Origin: Heterobasidion occidentale
Lineage: Eukaryota; Basidiomycota; Agaricomycetes; Russulales; Bondarzewiaceae
Assembly (NCBI GenBank): GCA_039111635.1
Contig: JBCAQO010000049.1
Coordinates: forward strand, 1 to 32,250
Direction of reading: 5' to 3'
DNA length: 32,250 bases
Position 1 is the first letter of the stretch. The number at the start of each line of letters is the position of its first letter. A program made the position numbers and the translations under genes. The notes beneath the pieces are model-generated. The model did no database searches and had not been told where the DNA came from. It worked only from the letters and a program-made list of their open reading frames with translations. Of this stretch, positions 19,887 to 30,306 are shown one piece after another.

Positions 19887-22236
19887 TCAGTTTATCCATA
19901 GAGCACGGTCTACAGACACGTTGTGACGATCGATCTCTCGCTTCGCCTTCAAGACCTCAAGGCTCTTGCGTTCACTGTCCGTCTGATAACCTTCGGTTTG
20001 AGCGGAATCGGTCCGCGAATGTCGCGGCTTCGGCTTGAGTAATACATCGAGTAAGTCCAGCAATATGGCCTTGAAATGGATCTCTGCCCTCGTGTGTATA
20101 TCCTCACGAAGCTCACGTGGCAGCGCGCAGGGGAACATGAAATTGTGATTCGGTTTCGCCAGCCACTTGCGCGCGCCTAATTCGGAATTCACGAAATGGC
20201 AGACAGGGCATGCGAGTTTAGACGTGCCGACGTAGCAGGGGTCTATGTCGCTCTGTAAATCTCCATGTCAATATTGGCATTGGAAGGTGTAGGGGGTGAA
20301 AACTTTCCGGATTAACACCATGTGCAGCAAGCAACATGCTCCCATTGTCCAGGTTCTTCCCGTCCAGGACGCTAGCCAAGAGACACTCGCAATGGATACT
20401 CCCTTGGAACATGGGAGTCGGCGATAGTAAATTCTTGCAGTGGCGGCTAATTGAGCTCCCCGCCTTCTCGGCGTCCCTCGTCATCAATAATTTGAGTTCG
20501 TCGATCACTGTCTTCGTGCGAGCAGTCTCGTCGTTCTCGCTCAATACCTCCTTCACCACCTCTTCCCAGGGTGCCATGTCTGTCCCAGGATGTTCGGCAG
20601 AAATGACAGTGTAAGTGATGTTCCGAAGATACTGTGCCGAACCCACGAGACCGTGAACAGCGAATGGTATCACAACCTGTCGACGCAGCCACTGCTTGTA
20701 TGCGTCAATCGGTGTCGAGCCCACAGTGACGAACATATCTGTATCATCGTCGTCCACCACTGCTTGTTCCTCCCACGTATTTGGCTGGCCCTGGGACTCT
20801 CTAGATGGTGTGGTATACTTGGGTTCTGTACCTGCGAAGGGATGGTCGAATATATCGGGAATGGCGAGAGTCAGGTAGTCTGCGAAAGCGTTGGAATATG
20901 CAAATGCTTCCAAAAGAGTGACATAAAGCCAGGTCTTGTTCATCATCGCGCCGAAATTGTCTGGCTGGGCTTTGGAAATCTCGTCCAAACAGGTCTGATA
21001 GCCTTTCAGAGCCAAGCACAAGGTATGATGGAAGGCCACGCATGTCTCCTTGACAAAAAGAACGTCATTGTTCTGCGCTCGGGTTTTCAACTCGAGTCCT
21101 CCGTGCTCCACGCCGAAAAGGTCGATGCCCCACCAACGTGCTATGAGCTCTCCAGAAAGGACTTGGTCCCGTTCTTTGCGTAATGTAGACTTCTTCTTGA
21201 ATAGTTCAGGCAATCTGTCAGGTTCGGCATTCAAGATCTTGCTGAGGAAGGCGGTAGACATCGTACACCTGAGTCGAGAGCGCATCTTGCGGTAGCCACG
21301 AGAAACGACGTGAACGCCCAGGCTGTAAGGTGTGGTGTCCTCTTTCTTGAGTAACTCGATCACCTCCGAGACGTGCTCATCAAACTTCATGCTTTATGAA
21401 CTATGTCAGAAAGGTTATCATTCGATAGAAAGTTCGCACTCACTTCTTTTGTTCATTTAACATGGCCTTTGTAAATGGCACGACATCCTGTCCCCGATCC
21501 TCCTCATTCGTCTCCGATTTACCCTTCATTGCTACTGACCGATTCATCTTCCCTCTCGACGGCTCTGTCGCCCCGTCCTCGCCTCTGAGCTTATGCTCCT
21601 TGTGGTCATCGCCTCATCTGTCGCAGCAGTTGTCCTCGTCCTCACTTGAGACTCTGTCTCCAATCTCACTCTCTTCTCCACTTTCGCTTGAACCTCCGAT
21701 TTCAGAACTTTCTTTCCCTTCTCCGCGCCCGTCCCCGTCGTCTTCGTCTTTGCTGCGAGATCGGTCTTCCCTCTCGCCTCATTGGGGTGTGTCGGATTGG
21801 TGGTAATGATGCAGTTATGCATTACTTGGTCTTCCGCGCATTCTATGGAAGCGTCTATGTCGCGTTGATGTGAGACCGAGACGACGAGGCTGACGTTAGC
21901 GCCCCTCTGCATACCTGCCGCCACAGCCACCACTTCGCGGTCTCTGACAAGCAGTGTAGCAAGCTGATCGAGCAATCGGTGCTGTGACTGGGGCCTTTCG
22001 ACGACTTGTCTCTTGTCTTTGTAGACCGTCTGCGTCTGGGATAGCGAATTATTTTGTCCTCGAAGATAAAGGATAACCATGATCAAGGTGGTGATGGTTT
22101 TGAACTTGTTGATCTTGTTGACCAGGGACTCGGACGCGTTCATGATTTCGACGATAGTAAAGGCGGGGAATGGGAACTGAAGCTCGGAGACAGGACGTAG
22201 TAAGCAAAGGTAGCAGTGAATGTGGGGTGACGCCAT
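19887..22236 (-). CDS. OTT_1508-like cytidine-deaminase-fold protein, 4 exons, intact
   Basis: Exons on the minus strand are 22236-21646, 21589-21444, 21391-20319 and 20242-19887. Introns are 21645-21590 (GTGAGG..AAG), 21443-21392 (GTGAGT..AAAG) and 20318-20243 (GTGTTA..ATAG). All phases agree, giving 721 aa. The C-terminal domain has His579-Cys-Glu581 (SIHCECLLASVL) and, after the third intron, Cys615-Pro-Val-Cys618 (YVGTSKLACPVCHFV). This is the HxE/CxxC zinc site of the deaminase fold, in the form seen in the fungal OTT_1508-like deaminase family (Pfam PF14441). The long N-terminal region has a hydrophobic patch (TTLIMVILYL) and a Lys/Glu-rich linker; the middle is helical. By family analogy it would act on a base in nucleic acid or a nucleotide, and the substrate is unknown. 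Such genes are multiplied in agaricomycetes and have been proposed to act in defence or effector roles. I see no break. Confidence 0.78.
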
Positions 22237-23049
22237 ATTGACCTTCACTTACTAATATATACGTCGATTGCATCCGGAAGAGACGCGGAAGATTGATCAG
22301 GGACTATCCTGGACTATCTCGGTCAATCGCCAGTGTTCAGACAGACTCAGCAGTGCCTCAGCATCGCTTTCTCTTGATTTTAAAAATACGAAAAAATGAC
22401 AGGTTGTATTCCAAGAAGCTAAGATAGGTACTGTATGTGCAACAATTGGTGGGTAGAAACACTAAAATGAGCCTGGCCGCTACAAAGAAATCGGTTGCAA
22501 CTCCGATGGAGCTCGTGCCGGCAGAATCCGTCACACGTGACGGCTACAACTCCCCTTTCCAACTCTTCACCCATCGCTGGCCCATCTTTGCTTCATTTAA
22601 CTGTATACTCCCCAAGGATGGCACCTCTTCCATGGCACCTCTTCCATGTCATCTCCGAACGGCGCTTGCTCATTGCAGGCATTGTTTGGTCATCAGCAGC
22701 TGGCTCCTTGCTCATTGCAGGGTGTTAGACTGTCTCTGTCTCAACGGCGTTTGGAGCCTCTCCAGGCACTCATCGGTGGTTCGGATGTTAGAGGGTTTTG
22801 TGGTACAAGACGGTTGACCGTAAAAATGTGATGAGCACTTTCTGGTCTTGGGTTTCTGAGTAGTCTTCTCCTCATAGAAGCTATTCTACTTCACTACAGC
22901 GCATAACGATTTGAGATCCGATCGGCAAAACACATCTTAGCGAGCGAGCGAGTCATGTCTTTCTACATATAAGCTGACAGACCATCGCTTGCGCTGAAAG
23001 TCCCCACCCGCGCTTGTATCATTCGACCTCCTCTGGCCACACGATTTTC
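22237..23049. other. Gap between deaminase and Plavaka transposase
   Basis: This is a divergent intergenic region. It holds a short direct repeat (GATGGCACCTCTTCCATGGC then GGCACCTCTTCCATG near 22618-22649), the paired 15-mers at 22665-22721 and a TATA-like ACATATAAGC at 22965-22974, about 80 bp before the transposase ATG. CACTAC at 22892 would suit a CACTA-type terminus, but I find no matching inverted end downstream of 27257. Confidence 0.5.
22665..22721 (+). promoter_or_regulatory. Paired 15-mer CTTGCTCATTGCAGG upstream of Plavaka gene
   Basis: Copies lie at 22665-22679 and 22707-22721, 42 bp apart, and match the pair at 16661 and 16707 (46 bp apart). Each pair lies upstream of a plus-strand gene. 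Confidence 0.35.
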
Positions 23050-26000
23050 ATGGAATTGCCGCCGGCTTTCAGCGAGTCTTGTGTTTGCGGAAGGTCATTC
23101 TCGCTGCCATCGGCGCTCACTTACCACAGGCGCACATGTCAGAAAACCAAGAAAAGGTTTTCTGAGGCGCTAGCAAAAGCCAAAGAAGTGTGGGCTGCGA
23201 AGAAACGTCGTCGAACGGATGCTGATGGATCCAGAGCAGTTTTGGAGACAGCACCGTTGGTCGCGGAGGTCTTGGAGCCAGCATTGTCGATCGCAGAGGT
23301 CCCTACACCAGCTGTACAACAGGTGAGTTTACATCTCAAAGTTTCGCCCTCATCTGTATCTTAAGGTTTTCAGTCTATTCCACAGTCGTCCTCCGCAAAT
23401 CAAGATGACCCAAACCTTTCTCTGGCAGAACGCAGGCCTCGTAGAGCAAATACCAGGCTTCCTAAACGTTATCGTGACATGTTGCCTCAGCCCCCGGCAG
23501 CTTTACCCGTTCAGTTGCAGTCGCTATCAGAGCCATCTTCTTCCGCGTCTATAACTCCGATGCAGTCGCCTCCCACCGTAGCCCTCTCTTCCGATCCACC
23601 TCAGGTGATTCAAAAGTCTTTGCGACAGATCTTGAAGTCTCCCCGAAACATTTTTGGGTTGTTTCGTCAGTATCATGCCACTGACTTTCCAGCACACGAT
23701 CCCGAACGAGTCGCTGAAAAGCCTGCTTTGTCAACGCAGGATGACTCGAATGCCCTCCCTGAGTCTTCTTCTGCGCCGTCATTCTATCCTTATCCCAATC
23801 GCTCGTCATTTCTTCTCGGTGAATGGTACTGGAACGATGGAGTACGAAAATCTCAATCGAGTTTCAAAAATCTCATCGACATCGTCGGCAGTACCGATTT
23901 TCGCCCGGAGGACGTCAGAAAAACGCCATGGAGCAGTATTGATCGCAAGCTGGCTGGTCAGGATGAGGATAATTGGGAGGACGAACAAGAGGAGGATGGG
24001 TGGATACACGACACCGTCAAGATATCTATCCCGTTCCACAAGAAATGTCTTCAACCAGGGGCGCAGGATTATGTCGTCACAAGTTTCCATCATCGACGGT
24101 TAGTGTCTGTGATTAAGGAAAAGATCACCAACCCGACAACCTTTCCCCACTTACATCTCGAGCCATATAAACTGCTATGCCAACCTGGTAGTGCTCCAGA
24201 GGCAGTACAAGTCCACGGAGAAGCCTATACATCAGAGGCTTTTTTGGATGCACACAACGCTCTGCAGGAAAGTCCAGGAGAACCAGGGTGTAGCCTTGAA
24301 AGAGTTGTCGCCGCGCTGATGTTTGCATCAGACGGCACTCATCTTTCGACCTTCGGCGATGCCAAACTGTGGCCTGCCTATCTTGCACTTGGCAATGAAT
24401 CGAAGTATCGCCGGTGTAAACCATCTTGTCGTTCCTTCACTCATATAGCTTACTTCGAAAAGGTAAATCGCTTCCATTCTACAGACGAACGACACTGACG
24501 AAACGAAATAGCTCCCGGACGCTTTCAAGGATTTTGCTGCCGAAAGAATTGGAGGAAAGGGACCCAACAGCGCTTTCATGGCCCATTGTCAGCGCGATAT
24601 GTTACAGGCCCAATGGAGGCTACTCCTTGACGACGAATTTCTGCATGCCTATGCGCACGGCATTGTCATTGAGTGTTGTGATGGAGTCAAACGACGGTTC
24701 TATCCTCGAATATTCACTTACTCTGCTGACTATCCTGAAAAGTCTGTTTTTCCCCTTTTTGATATCACGGAGTACCCCATCACTCAATCATGTGTCCCAG
24801 GATCATTCTCGCCAGCATACGAAATCTCGGTGGTTGTCCTTGCCCACGTTGCCTGATTCCTCTATCCCGGGTGCATAACATCGGTATGCCTCAGGATATG
24901 GCACAACGGGTGTCACTGGCTCGCGTGGATGACCAACACCGTCGGGTTGTTGTGTCGCTTGCTCGGGAAATAATCTATCACAAAAATTTTGCAGTAAACA
25001 GTTCTGCCGTAGAAAAGCTGTTGAAGCCAGAATCTTTGGTCCCAACAACAGTAAGTTTCTCGCTCTATGGCGTGAACATCCAAGTAAGCTAAACATTCAT
25101 CTAGAATGCATTCTCGGAAAGACTGGCACCGCTTGGTTTCAACATGTTTGACATGTTTGTTGTCGATCTCTTGCACGAAATTGAGCTTGGCGTGTGGAAG
25201 TCATTGTTTATACACCTTCTCCGCATCCTCGATTGCGAGGACGAAGGGCTAAAGCACATCTTAGACCGAAGGTATGCAGAGTCTTGTCGTCAACGACCAG
25301 GTGGCTCAATCTTCTGTCAGGTACCGACAGGTACCTTCGTTCGGTAGAGATGCGATCAAACGTATATCTAGAAATGCTTCCGAATTGAAGAGGATGGCTG
25401 CCCGAGACTATGAAGACCTTCTACAGGTAGGATCAGTTCTCCTTGACTGGTGTTTTCGTTCTGAGATCTGCTGCAGTGTTCAATCCCCGTCTTCGAAGGA
25501 CTCCTGCCTGAACCGCACAATCACCAGATCTTGCAGCTCTTGTTTGTACTGACTCACTGGCATGGACTGGCAAAACTTCGAATGCACACCGATCACACCC
25601 TTTCCCTTTTAGCTACGCTGACCGCTGTTTTGGGAGAGCGTCTTCGAGAATTTGTCGACAACACATGCTCTGCTTTCAATACTCGGGAGCTCGCAAAAGA
25701 GAGCGCTGCTCGACAACGACGCCAGCAAAATAAAATGGCCAAACTTCCTCGTCCTGCATCTGTGCTCGCAAGCAGTTCAGCGGATACAGCCAGAAAGCCC
25801 AAGTCATTCAATTTGGAAACTTACAAGATTCACTCTCTTGGTGACTATGTTCGATCTATTATAGCATTTGGGACAACAGATTCATATTCTTCTCAATCGG
25901 TCCGTGCCTGTTTTTCTCTGTGTGCTTCCTGCGAATATTGACACATTCACAGGGTGAACGTGAACATCTTAGACCCAAAGGTAGTTTCTTGCGTACAAGC

Positions 26001-27257
26001 GGCAAAAATTATACAAAGCAACTCACACAGATCGAACGACGTGAGACTCGCATCCGCCAGCTTTCCTATAAACACGGCAAACAAGAGTCCGTCTCGAAGG
26101 ATTTGAAACAGCGGTATCATATTGGCGAAACGGAAAAGTGCCCTGTGGTTCTTCCTCTCTTTTTACAGCGAAATTCAGGAGATCCCGCCATCAAAGTACG
26201 TTGATCATTTTCTCATGTGAAACTATCAGACACTTATGATCTTCAGGAATTCTTGTCCAAGCTCAGGGCTCATCTTCTTCCGCGCATACAAACTGTGTTA
26301 CAGGTCGAAGCCGCTACGCTTCCTGAGTATTTGAGGACTGAAATTCCAGTCCGGGACCCTACAAAGCGGGACGACTGCGATCTCATCTTCTTCAAGCACG
26401 ACAAGCTCTATTTGCACAAGTTAGCGCGTTTCAATTACACGACTTACGATGTTCAACGAGGACAGACAACATTCATCCAGGTCACTCTCGCAGCAATGTC
26501 ATGGTGTTGGCTAACGTGGATTCCGATGCAACAAGTCATCATTTTTGGTATGCGCAAGTCCTTGGAATTTACCATGCAAATGTTATCTACACCGGCTCCG
26601 GCATGTTGGATTACTGCCCTCGTCGTATGGACTTCTTGTGGGTCAGATGGTATGAGACCATGCCTGCGACGGACGATGGTTGGGACACTTGCGAATTAGA
26701 TTGTCTCCGCTTTCCCCCTTTGAACAGGGAGGATTCCTTTGGATTTTTAGACCCAGTAGACGTTCTCCGGGAATGTCACATTATCCCAGCGTTCGCAAAA
26801 GGTCCTCGGCATGCAGATGGGATGGGTCTCTCCCGATGTGCCAAGGACGGACAGGACTGGAAGGCTTACTATGTGAATCGGTGAGTGAACATCGTACTCG
26901 GCATATGAAAGCCCGACTCACGGTCTCGCGTCTAGGTTTGCTGATCGTGATATTCTGATGCGTTATCACTGGGGTATGGGCATTGGGCACATTCATGCCC
27001 ACGAACGATCAACTCCTGTCATTCCTTCTGGACGACAAGGGCCCTTGGAATTTCTTGAGGAACCAGAGCCCACGACACGGGTGCCCGATCTTCAGGATAC
27101 GGATATGGAGGAGAGAGAAGACCCAGAGCTGGCCTTGGAAGATCGTGAGGCAGAGGGATGGGAGGATGTGTCAGATTCAGAGGAATCCATGGAAGATCCG
27201 GAAAGTGTAGATGAGGACACAACGATGTTTGATGCCGAGGACATGGTGTTTTCATAA
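23050..27257 (+). CDS. Plavaka-type (CACTA-like) transposase, 10 exons, one frameshift
   Basis: Exons are 23050-23322, 23374-24462, 24512-24741, 24801-25050, 25105-25271, 25321-25426, 25477-25899, 25953-26195, 26247-26880 and 26936-27257. Every intron is 49-59 nt with GT-AG ends and matching phase. The N-terminus has a zinc-finger-like C-x-C..H-x3-C (Cys11, Cys13, His26, Cys30). The core has FASDGTHLSTFGDAKLWP with Asp about 411 and NESKYRRCKPSC, both hallmarks of Plavaka. Next come CPCPRCL (Cys about 543-548), FNMFDMFVVDLLHEIELGVW with Asp about 635, and the C-terminal RYHWGMGIGHIHAH and an acidic tail. At about 26461-26465 the frame moves from QRGQ to DNIHPGHSRSNVMVLAN, which fits loss of one base; restored length is about 1245 aa. 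By family it would cut and paste its own DNA using a DDE catalytic triad. Near-intact but not functional as read, unless the frameshift is a sequencing error. Confidence 0.9.
23050..27257 (+). mobile_element. Plavaka DNA transposon, coding part; ends not found
   Basis: The transposase defines the element. I looked for terminal inverted repeats and a short target-site duplication in 22240-23050 and 27258-28060. CACTAC at 22892 is the best left candidate, but no GTAGTG counterpart was found on the right. The real element is probably larger than the coding part. Confidence 0.6.
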
Positions 27258-28065
27258 TTCTATTGCACGATTCTTCGATAATCACATCTACGTACATCTC
27301 TTAATCAGGGAGGGCTGGGAAAGTAACACCCCACACCCCTGGCATGATTCTACTGGAATGGGGGCCGACGAGGGAGCGGGGAGCAGAGAGGCCCAGGAAC
27401 GACCTGAGGACGGATGCAGGAGCCTCTCATCCGAGTGTGAGCGAGTCAGCCGCGCTCCTGGGACTTGCGGAGGGATTCGACGAGGGAGCGGGGAGCAGGG
27501 CGGCCGAGGAATGACGTGCGGACTGTGGCCGCAGCGAGGACGGGCGCGCGTGTCGAGCGTATGCGAGTGACGTGACTACGGCCGCGATGTGACAGGTGCG
27601 TTACGACGCGTTTCCTGGTCACGCGACACATAACGCTTACGAAATATTCATCTAAAACCTCTAATCGCTAGGTCATCAGGAATTCTTCACAGATACGGAT
27701 GCACTGGCGACATTAGAATCTTTATCTGTCAAAATGGGACATTGTTACGAGTCTTCACTGTGTATCGTGCGTTCTGTACAGAGCGTTGCCGTTACTGATT
27801 TTTATTTGTACAGTATAAGCCATTAGCGTGCGTCGTGACTTACTGATCACTCTGATAGATGTCTTGCAGACCGCGAGCGGTGTGGGATATATCCCTAATT
27901 GCATTGTCTGTCGCGAGAAAATCAAAGAAGCGCGTACAAACGAACACCACCGTTAAACTCTGAACGTGCAAACGTTTGCACGCAACCTGCACTCTGTCAA
28001 GAGCTTCCATCAACAAACATCCTCAACTACTACACCCTCTGAACACGGTCAATCACAGAATCAAC
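27258..28065. other. Gap downstream of Plavaka
   Basis: The part 27360-27560 repeats the words CGACGAGGGAGCGGGGAGCA (at about 27366 and 27479) with CAG/AGGAACGA around them, an imperfect direct repeat of roughly 113-bp spacing. The part 27640-28060 is AT-rich. No gene seen. It may contain the transposon's right end and the promoter of the next gene. Confidence 0.45.
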
Positions 28066-28628
28066 ATGACACGCTATCATAAGGGAAGGAGGGGGACAAG
28101 GTGAGCACACAGCACGCTGTGTTCTGCGCTAGCGTCGCTAACGATCACGCTTGTTAGAAACACTCGCTCGAGGTGAGCATCTCTCGTTTTCACTGGACCA
28201 TGGGAGTGAAACCGCTGGTACTAGGCGCGTGCTGACGCTGCGGAAAGAGCGTGCATCGGAACCGACAGTCTCGTGGGCGTTTTCGGAACACTATAGCGCG
28301 AACGCGGAGGAGAAGTCAAGGGTAGAGTCACTTGTCCGAGAGTTTCTCCGCCACGCTGGGCCCGAAGCCCTACGCGATGTAGGAGCCGTGTGCATTCGGT
28401 GAGTTTGGATTTCACTCGCTGTTTGATTCTCTTTCATAGTGCTCTCTCCTTAGGTCCACTATGCATACGTCGGACGATGAAGTAGAACACGTCCAGGTGC
28501 GCGTATACGCGAAGGACGGACGGCGTTTGCGCATCAGGAAAGGGGGAAAGGATCGATGGGCATCCTTGCATATCCCCAACGATCGTGGTCTCTGGGTGCC
28601 AATCGTCTTCGTTGAAAAGAACGCCTAA
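28066..28628 (+). CDS. Small basic hypothetical protein, 4 exons with a 15-nt micro-exon
   Basis: Exons are 28066-28100, 28158-28172, 28225-28398 and 28454-28628. Introns 28101-28157 (GTGAGC..TTAG), 28173-28224 (GTGAGC..CTAG) and 28399-28453 (GTGAGT..TTAG) are all phase 2 and leave 132 aa. Exon 2 is only 15 nt. It is needed because direct joining of exon 1 to the longer open frame at 28158 gives a stop. The product is highly charged: MTRYHKGRRGTRNTRS, LVREFLRHAGPEALRD, then VQVRVYAKDGRRLRIRKGGK and DRWASLHIPNDRGLWVP. The Lys/Arg-rich N-terminus and beta-like C-terminus suggest a small nucleic-acid- or protein-binding domain, but I recognise no family. Stand-alone gene downstream of the transposon. 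Confidence 0.6.
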
Positions 28629-28734
28629 ATGTCACGTCTTCCCATCCAAGTCGTCCCTACAATCTGATTGTCGTTGTACTCTATTTACTTCTTGGTCATG
28701 CGCTGTACACTAACTATTTCTTGATCATGCGTTG

Positions 28735-28990
28735 ACATATGACAATGCCTGGTAAAAATTCACCTATAATTCATGCTTCTGGTCATGGACTGCAAGATCA
28801 TGCTCGGTTGTCATTGCTATTTGAACATATGACAATGCCTGGTAAGATTTCGACTATAATTCATCTTTCTGGTCATGGATTTCAAGATCACGCTCAGTCG
28901 TTATCGCTATTTGAACATATGACAATGCCTGGTAAGATTTCGGCTATAATTCATCTTTCTGGTCATGGATTGCAGAATCTATTTCAGTCT
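28735..28990 (+). repeat. 90-bp tandem repeat, about 2.8 copies
   Basis: ACATATGACAATGCCTGGTA starts units at 28735, 28825 and 28915, a period of 90 bp (30 codons). Copies are about 85-90% alike, and the third is cut short near 28980. The open frame through it is a result of the period; no splice sites or start context support a gene. Two shorter related words (TTGGTCATGCG, TTGATCATGCG) precede it. Confidence 0.92.
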
Positions 28991-29023
28991 TATCTTGCTT
29001 CTCTTTTTGTAAATTTCTGGTGA

Positions 29024-29614
29024 ATACTTGATCAGACTATACAAAGGTAGAAAAAGGCTTTCCAAGCCGTGACTATATGTCACCACTTGACCAACTCCGA
29101 CAGGGAAAATCAGTACCAAGTTAATTTTTCCCGATGCGTTTGTTGGCCAGACGTGCTTTATGGTGTGGAATGCCAAAAGCTTGGAGTGACGAAAGTGTGT
29201 GGATTGTATACTGTGGCTTGCCGGTTATTTCTCACTTCAATCATACTCTACACTACATGGCTCGCCAGACTTAGGACCGCACTCTGAGTATAATCTGCGC
29301 CTCCAGTTTACTTGCTGTAAACAAGCTCGTTCTAAGTAGAGCCGTGCACGTTGTGTCCCATTATCCTGATCATTGGGCCGTCTCCCCACTGGCGTGTCTT
29401 CCGATATTATTTTGGCTCGAGACTTGTTAATGCGGCGTGGAGAACTCCAAGCGAAAACGAATCAGATGTCCACAGAGGAAGATTGTGATCAATTCTGATA
29501 GCTATGGACCTATGCGAGTAAAGACAGACGTCATTTATATGTTAAAGAGAGATGCCTGTATTGAGACATCAATGTGGAGGGAGCGAATCTGGTGGAAAAT
29601 TCGAGCACCCTGCC
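29024..29614. other. Gap, AT-rich
   Basis: No gene, repeat or RNA is evident. It follows the 90-bp repeat and runs to the stop codon of the minus-strand membrane-protein gene. Confidence 0.5.
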
Positions 29615-30306
29615 CTATTGCATATTAGCTCTATTCCTCCATCTTGCCTCGGCCGAGTCGTCGTTAACATGTGCATGAGCAATCACCGCAATCATTACCA
29701 CTTCCAATGCTGCTACAGCTGCAACAAAGATCGTCATACCTGCGAATATCGTTTGGCAATCGGGCCGTCTTTGCTTTTGGTATGCTTGAATTCCACCAAT
29801 AAGAGCTAGGAGTAGCAAACGTGAGAGAGACACGTTTCACAGGAGGTAGATGCACTGACAAGAAGGGGAGGAAATATGCTGGCTGCCATCGTCGCAAAGC
29901 GTAGCCTTAGCGCTAGAATCTTCACACTTAGTACCGCCAGACAGCGCCGCGCAGATTTCAGAACTTAGATCTGAAGACCAGAACTGCGGGTACTGTGATG
30001 ATTGTGTCAGAGCTCATTTCCGAGCTGTGATATCAAACAACACCTACCCATCCGAGCAACGTGAGGGCCCCAAAACATGACCTTCTGGCGACATAATCTT
30101 AGAGGATGTTCTGTGGCACGCGTCGTTGAAAACATTAGCTGTTTGCGAATTTGAACCAGTAGAAACCTTGCTTACATCGCGAGCAGGAGACATAAATGGG
30201 TTACGCATATAGCTATCATAGTGGCAATGTTCACACTACGGCGCATTCACGTCAGACCACAACAAAGGGGGAAGGAGGAGGAAGCACTGACATATCTTCT
30301 GCTCAT
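29615..30306 (-). CDS. Single-pass membrane protein, 4 exons, 5' end uncertain
   Basis: Exons on the minus strand are 30306-30292, 30235-30048, 29963-29860 and 29805-29615. Introns are 30291-30236 (GTCAGT..CGTAG), 30047-29964 (GTAGGT..CTAAG) and 29859-29806 (GTCAGT..CCTAG). Phases agree, giving 165 aa. The N-terminal half is Cys/Ser-rich (CEHCHYDSYMRNPF, KCEDSSAKATLCDD), as in extracellular domains. A hydrophobic helix TIFAGMTIFVAAVAALEVV continuing MIAVIAHA lies near the C-terminus, followed by a short polar tail. The first exon is only five codons (MSRRY), so the true start is probably upstream. A coding-like minus segment at about 30777-30560 (GCFEDTADFKIALSGSSMN) weakly recalls the start of a WSC carbohydrate-binding domain and may belong to the same gene, but I could not splice it in frame. 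Confidence 0.48.
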
